Shown: piece after piece, positions 1 to 11,453 of the stretch
Position numbering within the stretch: position 1 is the first letter of the stretch
Layout of the letters: every line of letters starts with the position of its first letter
NCBI GenBank assembly: GCA_013180625.2
Contig: SNVD02010181.1
Coordinates: forward strand, 62,001 to 126,000
Reading direction: 5' to 3'
DNA: 64,000 nt
DNA from: Boswellia sacra
Lineage: Eukaryota; Streptophyta; Magnoliopsida; Sapindales; Burseraceae
Made by a program: the position numbers and the translations under genes
The notes under the pieces: model-generated
What the model was told of the DNA's origin: nothing
Databases searched by the model: none
Seen by the model: the letters and a program-made list of their open reading frames with translations, nothing else

Positions 1-668
1 CACTTGGATTAGTTGAGGACATATCATAACTCACTTTAGACCAATAAGAATAGACTTTAACATTTAAGAGAAGTGTTAAAACGGTCATATACTTGTTTAT
101 TCCTAAACTAACATTCTTTCCCAAAAAGGAATTCTATTATTGCAAAGAAAAGAAGGTGATCACAACAGGCTATATATAAAGGACTACATATATCTCGCAG
201 AGATATGGAATACTGACTTCAAGCATCTTTTTGAGAGAGTTGAAGAACTGTTGAAGTGCGTCTTAGTTAAAGTGTGCTTATGTTAAGCTTCGAGCTTCTT
301 TGTTGTGCTAAATCTTGTGGTGCTTAATATATTTAGATATGAGTCTTTACTGAGAGTTTTGTCGAGTGTTATTCAAAAGAGAGTGTTGAGTACAATGGCT
401 GTGAGAGAGTTAAGTCACTAGTGTTGTAGTCTCATGTGAGAACAAGTTCTACATTAGCCTAGGCATCAAGAATAGAAGAAGTTTACTAAAGAGTAAGTCC
501 GAAGGTCTTGTAAACCCATCAATTAACATAGAAGATTGTAGCTCTAAGCTGTCCAGTGTCCATGAATATAGGTTGTTTATAACTAAACTATATAAAATTT
601 ATGTGCGCTCTGATTTAACTGTTTCTGATATATTCTACGCAACAATACATCAACTAGCAATCCTAACA
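1..668. repeat. possible 3' part of an LTR (copia-like)
   Basis: No gene is seen. There is a TATA-like sequence (tatatataaag) near 170-180, followed by a T/G-rich transcribed-leader-like stretch, and the block ends in a 'cctaaca' motif near 662-668, as many plant LTRs do. The matching 5' LTR end would lie off the window, so this is a guess from texture. It could equally be ordinary intergenic DNA or the far part of the intron of the partial ACA gene. Confidence 0.25.
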
Positions 669-2890
669 AAATATATACATATATTTTCTTTTCCTCTCCA
701 TTTCAAAATTCTTAATAGTATTCTAACTCTTCTACTATTGTCAGTGTTTTTCACCTTTTTCTTACTAAGCTCCCTGAGTTTTAATAAACTCATCACTCAT
801 CAATCTTATATGCTAACATAGTTGTTCTTGTTTAAAGTACCATAATAACGCCGTTTGTCTAAAGTAACGGCAAAGCACCTAACCGATTGCACTAACTATT
901 TTATCCTACATCATACTCCTCTCCTTCTCCAAATGGAGACACACCTTCTGTTAAAACTCTAATTCTTACGCAACATATTTAAATCCATCCAAACTTTATC
1001 TCCAACTTCATCTTTGGATCAAAAGATGAATATTTTTTTTTTAAAGAAAACCTATAATTAGATTACCATTATTTAATTTTCTTTAAAAAAAACCCCAAAT
1101 ATTGATATAGACTCAATTTTTATAAATCATAATTATTTTCATAAATTAATGTACAAATACCAAGCATAAATAAATAACAAATAAATGAAAGAAAAAAAGG
1201 AAGAAAATGTGTAGCGATTGCTTATAAACTTACATCTCTTTTTTTTTTTTTTAATACTACACATTTCGCAATCCATTTCAAATTTAATATCAACCATATA
1301 CCCTTTTTAAAATTTAAAATAATTCAAAATCAACCACATGTCCTTAAATATATTTTAAAATAAATTCAAAAATTTCATAAATGAATTCATTCATAATATT
1401 TATTATAGCCTAAAAGATGTTAAACTAATAATAAAAAAAGGATAAGGTTATTTGCACTCATAAAATTTCTTTTCACACTCATTTTTCTAAATACACCCTA
1501 TTAATTAAATTCTTTTAAGTTAATTTTTTTAATTTTTTATCTCACTTTCATTATTTAAATAAATAAAAATTAATCATAATATCAATTTCATAAATTTAGA
1601 TTGATTTTTTAATTTAATAAATTAATTCTTAACTAAAAATAAAAAACAAAAAATCCATTAAATTACGTGAGAATTGAGTTATTTATATAGAAACTATTTT
1701 TTATAAAAAAATATATTTAATAAACTTTTTGTAAAATATTTTATTATTATTAGATTTTTAGTTAAATTAAACTTGATCTACTTTATTTAATTATCCATTA
1801 AAATTTGAAGATTAATCAAATAGAAATTAAATTATTTTAATATATCAATGATGAGAAATTTTTAGGAGGATGAGTGTGAAAATAATTTGTTAGGTGCAAA
1901 TAACACTATTTAAAAAAATACAAGAACTTACTAATTTAGCCCTCTTACTTTACTTGGAAAAAAAATCAAAAAGGCTAGCACTGTTCTTTTCGATAAGTCG
2001 AGACTCTTAAATGAGTAATGTTAAATTTACAATATTTATACAACATATATTCTATAACATGACATGACAGTCTACATAGCTAAAATTTGTTAGAAGATGA
2101 AAAAATAAAAATAAATGATGAAAATTATATCTCTAATAAGATTTTGTCACTTAGACTGTCACGTTAAATTTTTTATTATATAAATATTATAAATCTAGTA
2201 TTATTGTTTTTAAATAAGGATTGATAATAATCTTGGGTTACCGTCGCATAGTGGGAGAGGTTGACATTTTGAGGCGGGACCTATTTCAGATCCCCCGTTA
2301 GCACACGTCACGTGGTAACATCTGATTGACTTTAAGAAAACGCGGTGTGTTTAACATAGCAATAACAATAATGAAAGGCGGCTTAATAACGCCCTTCTCT
2401 GGTGGTGGTGGTGGTGGTGGATAGAAACCCCGTGAGAAAAAGAACCGGCTCCCACTCTCAATCACTCGCGCAGTCGCGTCGCGTGAATGCCAACCAAAAA
2501 ACAAAAGCCCTCGTTTGTTGCCCGAGAAAATCGGATGGAATTTTTCTTCCTCATTTTCTATTTTTCTTTTTTTTTTAAATATACAAAAACAACAAAGGAT
2601 TAAATTACAATGGTAAACTTTGCTCACTCTTGAAAGTTAAAAAAATATATATATATTTCGAGTAATTAAATTAAGATAATACGATACTTTACACTACCGG
2701 TTCTCTGTTTGGTTATCCAGAAATTGGCGGGAAAGGGAAAAAATAATCCAAACAGAGAAGGCTATTAAAATTTAAATGTAAACCTCCTTCTAACGTTTTC
2801 CTGCATTTTCAATTTAGCAGCCAAGAACTTGCACTCGTGAAAACGAAATTCAAAAATAAGGGAAAGAAAGAGAGAATTCCTTTTCCCTAC
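669..2890. other. AT-rich non-coding stretch, probably intron 1 of a partial ACA gene
   Basis: No supported coding region. It lies directly downstream (minus strand) of the orphan ACA first exon at 2891-3064. About 2400-2500 contains a GC-richer block resembling about 18180-18270 in intron 1 of the complete ACA gene: a GGT/GGCGGTGG motif, then 'atagaaa', then 'cgcgtgaatg-caacca'. Both blocks sit about 400 bp past their first exon, so this part of the intron appears to be shared by duplication. The rest is AT-rich with homopolymer runs. Confidence 0.45.
2401..2420 (+). repeat. (GGT)n microsatellite
   Basis: About seven GGT units in a row, inside the GC-richer block downstream of the orphan ACA first exon. 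Confidence 0.9.
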
Positions 2891-3064
2891 CTTTATTTTT
2901 CTTCTCATCTTCTCGGCCTCAGACCGCTTGTCGAGATTCGCGACCATACGGAACCTTCGGCGGCTGTTCTTGACGACAGATACGGCGGATCTCCATCTCC
3001 TCAAGGCTTCCTCTGACGGATTCTTGTGCTCCACTTCGAAGTCCTTCAACAGGTACTTCTCCAT
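2891..3064 (-). CDS. first coding exon of a second ACA4/11-type Ca2+-ATPase (rest not in window)
   Basis: An intact 174-nt exon encodes 58 residues. It starts MEKYLLKDFEVEHKNP and contains EEALRRWRSAV and [14 protein letters not shown], the N-terminal calmodulin-binding autoinhibitory region of the ACA4/ACA11 group. It aligns over its whole length with exon 1 of the complete ACA gene (residues 1-59), with an acidic DFEVEHKNPS core and a basic RRRFRMVA core. It ends at a good splice donor, AAG|GTAGGG, in the same phase (0) as the paralogue. No exon 2 is visible down to position 1. However, the paralogue's intron 1 is 2971 bp, and only 2890 bp remain here, so the rest of the gene may lie just beyond the edge. 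Alternatively this is an orphan exon left by partial duplication. The sequence cannot separate the two. Confidence 0.75.
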
Positions 3065-3232
3065 AACTCTTGCTTTCCCCTTTGAGCACTTTCTTTCTCC
3101 GCTTTTCCTCAGCAACAGTGAGAACTTTTACTTGTTTACGGAGAATCACGGTAATACTGTTAAAGTTGGCAGCAACATTAACAATACCTTAAAAGCAAGA
3201 AGTGATCTAAACCATTAAGCAAAAGACTTAAA

Positions 3233-3450
3233 AGGGTGGCAAGAAGTACAAGACTCTAAGCGCGTAAAGTGGCAAAGGATTGTAATTAGTAGATCTAAAA
3301 TTGTCAAATGCGTCAAACACTCGGCCAAAGGAAGGACGAAGGCTCATGGTCATTGACATGCCGACGTTGATGTCGAGTGGGACACATTATAAAGTAAGTC
3401 CGAGGAAACTTCGCTCAAGCCTACTACTAAACAATAATGCCACTCGTATG
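3233..3450 (+). repeat. degenerate direct repeat shared with 17043-17300
   Basis: The landmarks 'gtggcaagaagt', 'aaatgcgtcaaacact', 'gccaaag', a 'cgagt-ggaca' block and 'aa-ttcg' follow in the same order and orientation as at 17043-17300. Here the block is about 170 bp upstream of the orphan ACA start codon, but in the complete ACA gene it lies inside intron 1. It is either a dispersed repeat or the trace of a rearranged tandem duplication. Confidence 0.5.
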
Positions 3451-3573
3451 TGAAATACTACATTCAAGTTGTAACTATATATTTGTGTAAAAATCGTAAA
3501 TACGTTATAAAAATCGTAAACGAATGAATAAAAGCTGTATATTAAAAAATATAAAAAAAGTCGTAAATAAAAA

Positions 3574-3648
3574 ACATGTAAAAGCCGTAAATATGAATTT
3601 TTTTATTTGTTTACGATTTTTAAACATACATTTACAATTTTTACATGT
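3574..3648. repeat. imperfect inverted repeat
   Basis: The left arm starts ACATGTAAAAGCCGTAAATATG. The right arm read on the minus strand starts ACATGTAAAAATTGTAAATG. Several further 'tcgtaaa' motifs lie just upstream. It could be a small MITE-like foldback. Confidence 0.45.
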
Positions 3649-3701
3649 TATAAGAAGCTGCTGTATGGGTACAACAGCTGTACTGTAACATGACTCCGCT
3701 C

Positions 3702-3726
3702 ATATATATATATATATATATATATA
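3702..3726. repeat. (AT)n microsatellite
   Basis: An uninterrupted AT dinucleotide run of about 25 bp. Confidence 0.95.
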
Positions 3727-4381
3727 GTAAATTTTTAAGATATGTACAATTACTGATATGGTTTTGCATTAGGTTATCAATTTTATATTTTTCTGTTTAT
3801 AATAATTTAAAATATAAAGTATGAATCTTGATGTTTAAGTGAAAAATATGTGTTTAGTAACAAATTTAACAATGTAAAATGTGCTCCTATAACAAGAAAT
3901 ATCTTTGGATTAAAAAAGGTCGAGGTTTGCATCCTTTTTTCATATAATTTTACTTGAATTAAGTTAAATATACATCCATATTTAAGGTTTAATTGCAATT
4001 ATTATAAAAAATTTACTAAAATTATGATAGAGATTGTTTTATTAAATATATAAATAAGTTCGTAAATTTTAAAACTACACAAGAAATTCGGATAAAAGAT
4101 TTGGTTGTTTATTTTAAGACCCAATTATAATTCAGAGGAATAATGTTTACAAAATCTAATCTTTACAGTTCTTTAAATCACACATTCCTCCTCAAAGTTT
4201 AAAAATGTATAGAATGATACCATTATTTGTCACTTAATTTTATTTTTTAATATTACAAATGATAGAAAAAATTTAACATCAGATAATAATAAAAATTAAA
4301 AATTTATTTTGTAAAATTTTGGAAAAAAACTTTAATGGAACTTCAAAGAGTAATATGAATGGAATGTTGCGCGCATCAGGC

Positions 4382-4550
4382 TGTGTTCTTTTATGAATCC
4401 AGTATTTTTGTTTTCAATTGAATTTAGGAATATGTGGTTGATTTTGAATTATTTTAAATTTTGAAAAGAATATGTGGTTGAGATTGAATATAAATTGTAT
4501 TGAAAAATATGCAGCACAAAAAACAGGATTTGGATTTATAAAAGATCAGA
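4382..4550. mobile_element. small MITE (Tourist-like), copy 1
   Basis: About 170 bp, closely matching 46231-46402: both contain 'tttaggaatatgtggttga', then 'gattttgaatta', then 'gaatatgtggttgaga'. The ends are inverted: 'tgttcttttatgaatcc' at the left and a reverse-complement 'ggattt(c)ataaaaga-cag' at the right. Degenerate relatives occur near 1260-1330, 19010-19140 and 27235-27300. Confidence 0.65.
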
Positions 4551-5395
4551 GTTTGTTTCTCAGGAGAGAGCGAGCCAGTACAAAAGACGTTGCAACGTTA
4601 GCCTTGCTCAATTACATGGTAGCTTCCACACGAAACGTAATGATTATATCACAAAACCCCTTAAAGTTATAATTTCTTTATCGTCCAAACCCAACTAATG
4701 GATCCGTCAATCTCTATACCAAAAAAAAAAAAAAGTGTAAGAGCGTAATGATTATTATTTTTATTTTTTGAACTGAAGAGCTTTCAAAGAAATTTGGTAG
4801 ACTTCGACTATACAAGGAGATTTTATTAATAAAAAAAAAGATATATCTAATTAGATGGACGTCGTATACTTTACCTTTTAAAAAAATAAATTGCATACTA
4901 AAAAAAACCCTAATAATAAAATAAACTTTATCTTCTATTAATAAAGAAAAAACTACAAAGCCTTACACGCTTCTTTGGATGTGATACGGCTGCGTTTTTA
5001 TTGTAAAAGTTCGCAGACAAATAGACAATCATCTCTGGTGGTGGCAATTATTTCTTTGTATAGAAGCCTGTAATGAAATTGTTTGTTTCACAAGAAAACC
5101 GATTGGAATTCTTTTTTCCCTTTGGCCAAGCGAGAATAGAAAATTAAGTTAAAATGGTAAATTTTGCTTTGATCTTTAAAATTTGAAGATAGTCGAAACG
5201 AATTTACATCCTTGGATTAGAGTCTAAATAATATCAGTTTCAGACACCATTGGATCAAAAATTTTGTTCCAAATGTAATAGGAAAAGAAGATTAACGAAA
5301 GAATATTACTACATTTGAGAATTAATTTGTAGGTAAAATTGTATACAAATGATATGCCTTCAAATAAATGATAAAAGTAAATATAAGAAAGTTTA

Positions 5396-5965
5396 CGGGG
5401 CGGTTTTTTTTCTAAAATATAAATAAGTTTGAATATAAAAATTCGAATGATATGTTCGTTTTTTAATTTTAATATATAAATTGAAATGTTGGAAAACTAA
5501 TAGTTTTAAACATATATCCTTATTTATATATATTATTTCACTTGTGTTTTTATTTCACGTACTAAAAATATTTGCATACTAAAATTTGCTATGAATTAAT
5601 TTATTTAAATATGTATAATTGGATAAAGAAGTTATTTTTCTTGTAAAAGAATTTGATATACAAATAAGTTAAATGACATAAAATGATTTTGAAAATATAC
5701 AGGGAGCTTAATATAAAATTAAAAATAAATAATAAGATTCTAAAATTAAAATATTATGTTATATACAAATTAGTCATAAATGAATTTTATAAGGGTATTT
5801 GAGAGAATTGATGAAGTAATAAATTATTCAAATATTTGTAGTTAGATAAAAGCTAAAGTATTAAGCTTTTTTCTTTCAACTAAAAATGTGTTAAATTAAG
5901 TCTTAAGTTAAAAAAATAATTAAAAAAATCTAAAGTCTGAGAATAAGTTAAATTCAAATTTCAGA
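5396..5965. mobile_element. AT-rich MITE-like repeat with 'ggggcggtt' end
   Basis: It begins 'acggggcggtttttttt' and runs through 'aaactaatagttttaaacata', 'tatatattatttcacttgtg' and 'aattagtcataaatgaa'. This series of landmarks recurs in inverted orientation at 59706-60220 and, more diverged, at 57690-58085. The far end contains 'gagaataagttaaattca' and 'cagataaaaaaataat', similar to the outer end at 60225-60270. It is non-coding, and I could not fix a target duplication. Confidence 0.5.
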
Positions 5966-6273
5966 TAAAAAAATAATCAACCTCTAAGTAACGAAGGAAT
6001 GTTAATGATATACATACTCCAAAGCCTAAGCCAAGTCTTGGACTCCATAAGATATAAGGAAAGAAATTATTAGTAGAAACAATAGAGAATATGGTACAAA
6101 GGGCAGAGAGAAAATAAAATGTGTGTGTGTAATTTTTTTTTCTTATGTTCCCCCCGTATCCTGCTCCTTTTTCTTCTCACTCCTTGCTGTGATGCTCTCT
6201 CTCAACAATCGCTCTCTGGAAACTCCCATTCTTCCCTTCCTGCTATTTTTATTTATTATTATTATTATTATTT

Positions 6274-6545
6274 AATCTATCCCGCTCTTCCCTCGGCTTG
6301 CTCTCCCACTAGGGCTTTATCTTGGGCTTTTTCCACTCTTTTTAAGTAATACCTAACAAATAAATGGTACTTATTATCTGTTGGTACATGTAAACATACC
6401 ACCTCGGTTGGGTCCAAAGAGAAACTTGGGCTGGGTTGGGAAGAAAGAGCCTTCAGAACCAAATACCCAAAACCCAAAAAGAGTGGAGAAAGCCCAAGAT
6501 AAAGCCTTAGTGGGAGAGCAAGCCGAGGGAAGAGCGGGATAGATT
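6274..6545. repeat. 70-bp near-perfect inverted repeat with 132-nt spacer
   Basis: The left arm is 6274-6343 and the right arm 6476-6545. Read as reverse complements, they differ at only 2 of 70 positions. Transcribed, this would give a long, almost perfect hairpin, like a young inverted-repeat siRNA locus or a proto-MIR precursor. The arms are flanked by T/A-rich runs that also partly pair. It may instead be the ends of a small foldback element. No coding potential is convincing. Confidence 0.85.
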
Positions 6546-6666
6546 CAAAAAATAAAATAAAATAAAAATAGTAAGAGTGGTTTTGCTTTTACTTTAGTAC
6601 ACCATTGCCAAGAGTTGATATCCAATAATATCACTCCGACACATATCCCTTTTGCTTAGTATTAAA

Positions 6667-6857
6667 TGTTGGGTGTGTAACCAAAGTCCCATATTGGCTA
6701 GACATGGGGAAGATCATGGGTATATAAGTGTGGACAAATATTCCATTGGTATGAGGCCTTTTGGGTAGAATCCAAAAGCAAATCCATGAGGGCTTAGGCC
6801 CAAAGTGGACAATATCATATCAATGTGGAGTTTTGAGCTGTCCATGGAAACCTAACA
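6667..6857. mobile_element. solo LTR of a TRIM-like retroelement
   Basis: A 191-bp block starts TGTTGGGTG and ends CCTAACA, the TG...CA ends of an LTR with a short inverted terminus. It is flanked on both sides by the 5-bp target duplication TTAAA (6662-6666 and 6858-6862). Inside is a TATA-like promoter (gggtatataagtg, about 6718-6731). No internal region or second LTR is adjacent, so this is a solo LTR left by recombination. Confidence 0.8.
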
Positions 6858-7563
6858 TTAAAGTAATAGAAAGGAGGGATCAAAAGTAATGTTTGTTTCA
6901 AAGAGGAAATCTATTCTAGTTTTCTGAATGAATGCTGGTGATGAAACATTTGTGGCAAACATCGTGAAAGATGACCATGGAACATCAAAAATGTGATTTA
7001 TTGTCTCCGTATCTTGGGATAGGGAAAATACAGTAAATCAGAACTCTAGTAGAATTAATTTACGGAACCTCAACGAACAGATTCACTCATATCCAGGTTC
7101 AACATGATGGATTGGAAAATCAATTGGCAGCACAACGGCTAAGCTAACTCAGCAACTACTAACAGTTAGCAAAACAACAAAGAGCAAGCAAATATCGCCG
7201 CTCTAGAAAGAACAACCAATTGGGAAACAACTCCCCAGCTAAGGCTCAGGTCAAACTTCTCCCCAAGTCAGCTCCGACTAAGCTCAATAACCTACAAAAG
7301 AAACATAATCAGAGGTTGCCAGGGATTTTCTTGACGAAAATCTCTCGATGCTTAAGTCAGCTCAACCCAGTTCACTGTTCTCTTGTATATTTTAACTCTC
7401 AAGTTTTAAAAAATGGTGTACCTATAAAGGGTTTCTCTTCTTCCTATTTATAAATGGCTTTTACATATGTAATTCATCTTACTTGTTCATTTTTTCAGGC
7501 AGAACCATCCCACTCACTTATTCACACGTTCTGGATCTTGTTTATACCAAATGGCCAAATGGC
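6858..7563. other. gene-free stretch, unknown repeat-like sequence
   Basis: Slightly GC-richer than its surroundings, with an open frame at 7220-7453 that has no family features I recognise. It may be an old element remnant. No gene supported. Confidence 0.4.
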
Positions 7564-8216
7564 AAGGGACGAAGCCACATAGTAACGAGTGGGGGCAATT
7601 GACCCCACTAAATTTGCAAAATTCATTTATTCCCCTTATAGTTTATATTTAACACAATAAATCTTTGTTTTTTTAGTTTAAGTAATTTAAATTTCTAATC
7701 TATCTTATACTTACTTTTACTTTTAACAGTTTTAATAATAGTTATCTATATTAGCTATTAAACTTTAATATATGGTTAATTAATATCATAATATATTTTT
7801 AATTTACAAGATTTCATATTAATTTTATCAATTTATGAAACATTCAAATTAAGAATTAAATTATAATAAACTAACCTTCTATCAAGTTTTTTTGTATAAT
7901 ATGTTTCACAAAAGTACTTATAAGTAAAAAATATTTTCTACACAAAGAACCTATATATCAAATATTCTTTTTAAGTAATTTTATTGATATTAATTTAACT
8001 CTATAAATAAATATAAAATAGCTTTCGAACGACTATTTTTTATAGTTTATAAATATTTTTCTTTTAGACTCTTAATTTTATAATTTTTTTAATATAAGAA
8101 AATATATAAACCTAATAATAAATATGATTTTTTATTTTTATTTTTTATAAATATTTTTGTTAATATCACGATTTGCCCCCACTCCCCACTCAAGTAAAAA
8201 GCTGGCTCCGTCGCTG
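7564..8216. mobile_element. non-autonomous hAT element, copy 1 (653 bp)
   Basis: Exact 8-bp target duplications CAAATGGC flank it (7556-7563 and 8217-8224). The ends are inverted: 'gggacgaagcca' at the left against the reverse complement of 'tggctccgtcgctg' at the right. G-rich/C-rich subterminal tracts (gtgggggcaattg; tgcccccact) are also inverted. The interior is AT-rich with no transposase. It is related over its whole length to 25524-26154. Confidence 0.9.
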
Positions 8217-11200
8217 CAAATGGCAATGACCTTTTTTATTGCACGTGTCATTCGATCCGCTTTTTAGGGAAATAAGCAAAGTGTGAGTTGGCTCTAGCTT
8301 CCAGAGCTTTCAGTGTTCTTGAAAGGTTTATGTTGACTAGCTATGCTTCCGAGCATCTCATGCCCTCAAAAGTTTAAGCTTCCATCTCAAGCTCTCAGGA
8401 GGTTAAGCTTTTTAATTATGAGGAAGTTTACAAATTTCTGAGGACGGGTAATGGTCATAAATAGCAATACCGATCACATGATTGATGAACAATCTAATTA
8501 TTGACAAGTGCAATTCACCCATCAAAAAGTGTAAGCATGATGCATGAGCATAAAAAGAGAAGAGATGATCCACCAAGGGAGAAATATTAAAAAGAAAATT
8601 TTACTCCAATTTTTATGTCTTCCTGACATTGGTACCATAGAAAATCGCTTGATAGAAAATCGCTTGTAAGAAAAAGGGAGAGATCAAAAGAAGAAATAAA
8701 AAAGTGTTTAAATTTGGAATAAAGTTTGGAGGACAACATCATGTGATATAATTACCTACATTTTTTAGCTATAAATCAGTTAATAGCTTCTAGTCTTAAA
8801 GCAACTATGGTGGTAACTTTGGAATCGCGCGGAGACAAGCATATTTTCATCATTTTTGTGAAGTTTTGAGTTGTGATTAGTGGTTTGAATTCTTTATTGG
8901 GTAATTGAGCTTTGAAACTATAAAGTTGGATCTTTCGCATTTGATAATATATAGAAAGAAGCTTTATTTATCAACAAAATTAAGAAATGGGAAACCATTT
9001 ACACCTTATAATTGTAGTACTCTTAACACAATTATTTTTTAAAAAATTTTATTACTGGAAAGCCCATAAAAATTTCTAGTAATGAAAAATAATAAAATTA
9101 GTTAATCAAATAAAAAAATTTAAACCTATTTAACACATACTTTTTTTTTTATAACTGAAGTGTGCAGATCAACTTACGCAAATCTATTTAATACATATCC
9201 AGCTTACATTAAACCCTGCCTTTTTTTTTTAAGAAAATGTGAATTGAAGCATCTATAAAAAATGGATTGTACATTATTTACTATTTTCAAGTTTGATTTT
9301 GATTCACTTATGATAACTTTGTGTTTTGTTGTTGAGTTATGTAGAAAAGAATTATATGAAGTTTAGGCGGAATAGATGGACATGATGTTCGTTTTCAATT
9401 GCAATTCATATATCTTGAAAAAAGGGTAAAGCTTTCTTCCCTTTTCACCGTGGGTTTGCGGTTTGTAGCCGAGCTGTTATTTATGAGACAAATCGTATTA
9501 CTGCCATGAAGAAAGATTTAAAATATTTGTTGTGTTTATGTCAACTCTGAAAACCTAACAACCTATTAATTAATCTGCTGATTATAATTAAAGGTTGTTA
9601 ACGAGATCATTGCAAATCATCATTTTTGGCAATAAACTTCGCTTTGCAATATGGGTGTGCAGAGTAAAATCAAAATGGATAAAAAGATATTAATGTGAGG
9701 GTTTTGTTTTGTTTTATTGGTATTATGACAAATATAAATAGTAAAGGAATTTGTTTATAATTTTATAAATGGGTGAGTAAAAAATTGGGTGTTTAAAGTA
9801 CTTCTTTAGAGACAAATAATTCCACCCTTAGGAAATATAACAATGATATTATTCTCGTTAATGAAATGCAAATTTTTCAAATTTTGATACTCAATTATGT
9901 ATAAAAATTTGCCAATTCAAGACAAAATGTTTTTAGATTATGATATTGATGATACGGCTTTTGGTGCAATTCACCCGTGTATGCAAAACACCTTTTTTAA
10001 GGAAACATTAAAAAAAAATCCTAAATTTAAATATAAATCGTAAAAATGATTATATCCCTTAAAATTTTTATGGTATAATCCTTTATCGAATGTCAGATAT
10101 TGTTAGACACTTTTTGGGCACTGTTTAACGCACTCATCAGATATTTTAGACGTTGGACAAGGTTATAACTTAGAAATTTTTAAAGATATAGTCATTTATT
10201 AAAGAAACCCCCTGATTTATAACATTTTTCAATTTTTTCAATTTTTATTTGTAAACAAGATGAAAAATATTTTAAAAAGTTGAAAATGTTACAAAAAATA
10301 TGGAAATAACTATTATTTTCCATTATAATGTTCATTTTTCTTATTCTTTTGTAAAATATTTAATTTTTTATCTTGTAAAATAAAAATAGGTGCATTCTAG
10401 CGCGACCAAGAGACATCTCAAGATCATTTCTACAATCCAAAGAGATTTTAAGCAATGAAAATAATTATTATTTATACACAAATTAATTCAATACTTGTTA
10501 ACATTGATGCCACTTTTTGACTAATGTTATTCCTTGAATTTTTTTAATTTTCTTGTGTTGCTTGTGTGTGTATAGAAAATATAATCTGCCCGTTATAAAA
10601 AAAAGCGGGGAAAACGTTTCAATTTTATATTTTTAGAGTTTTTATCAAAAACAACCAAATTTTGAAAGACTCTTTAAAGAATAATAACTTTCACTAATTT
10701 TACCTGAAGATCGAAGACAATTAATTATTTGAATGGACAAAAATAACACTCAATATATTAACCTGACTGAACTAGTGCCAGGTAACTTCATCGAAGTATT
10801 GACAAATGGCATTTTAATTAGTGCACATTAACATTTGCTAATATTGTAATGCCAATTGATCAAAGTTATTATTTTGATAAACTCCCTCTAACATGATATA
10901 TATTTTTTTTAATGGAGAAAACCCACTTTTATAAGGAACTATTTATCCGCTAAATATTGAATAATTTCACACATACAATTTATTAATATGATATAATCTT
11001 TGTTAAATTGTTTGCTATTAAATCATTTGTTGAACGAAAATTAAAATTTTTTCTGATTTGATTAATACTCATCAAAAGAAAGGCAAATGTTACGGTGCAC
11101 CAAGAGTTTGGTGTACCACCCTTACCCTGAACTTTTCGACCTTTTGTCCAGAAATTTTTGTTAGCACGCAGTGCAATGTGCATAATGTGCACTGTAGCTC

Positions 11201-11453
11201 GATCAAAAGAAGAAAACAAAGTAAAAAAGGTACAATTGGTGTATTATTTCGCTGCAAAAGGTAAATTTACACTTCCGTCAAATAGTTCTACAATTTATTA
11301 AAAAAAAAAACTAAGTATAATTTTTATTTTCTTATTATACCGTTTGCAGTTTAGATCTCTCTAATTTTTGACTAAGAGAAGAAATCATGTCAGCCCTGGG
11401 AGGAACTCATTTGCTCTTGAAGTTGCTTCAAAAACTATTCTTTTCTGTTCTCT
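8217..11453. other. gene-free intergenic stretch downstream of ACA
   Basis: AT-rich with scattered homopolymers. The part nearest 11454 would include the 3' UTR of the ACA gene. I see no supported gene, RNA gene or element with clear ends. Confidence 0.6.

Larger units (their letters stand above)
3065..5395. other. gene-free stretch upstream of the orphan ACA exon
   Basis: AT-rich. The first few hundred bases would be the promoter of the partial ACA gene. The rest holds the separately listed repeats (3233-3450, 3574-3648, 3702-3726, 4382-4550). No supported gene. Confidence 0.6.

Noticed and set aside
2298..2627. 109-aa minus-strand open frame with a proline run
   Set aside because: The prolines come from the GGT microsatellite; the region is the likely intron downstream of the ACA exon.
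11088..11264. Possible foldback element or small gene (68-aa frame)
   Set aside because: There is some internal symmetry (ggtgcacca-agagtttggtgtacc) but no clear ends, and the frame matches nothing I recognise.
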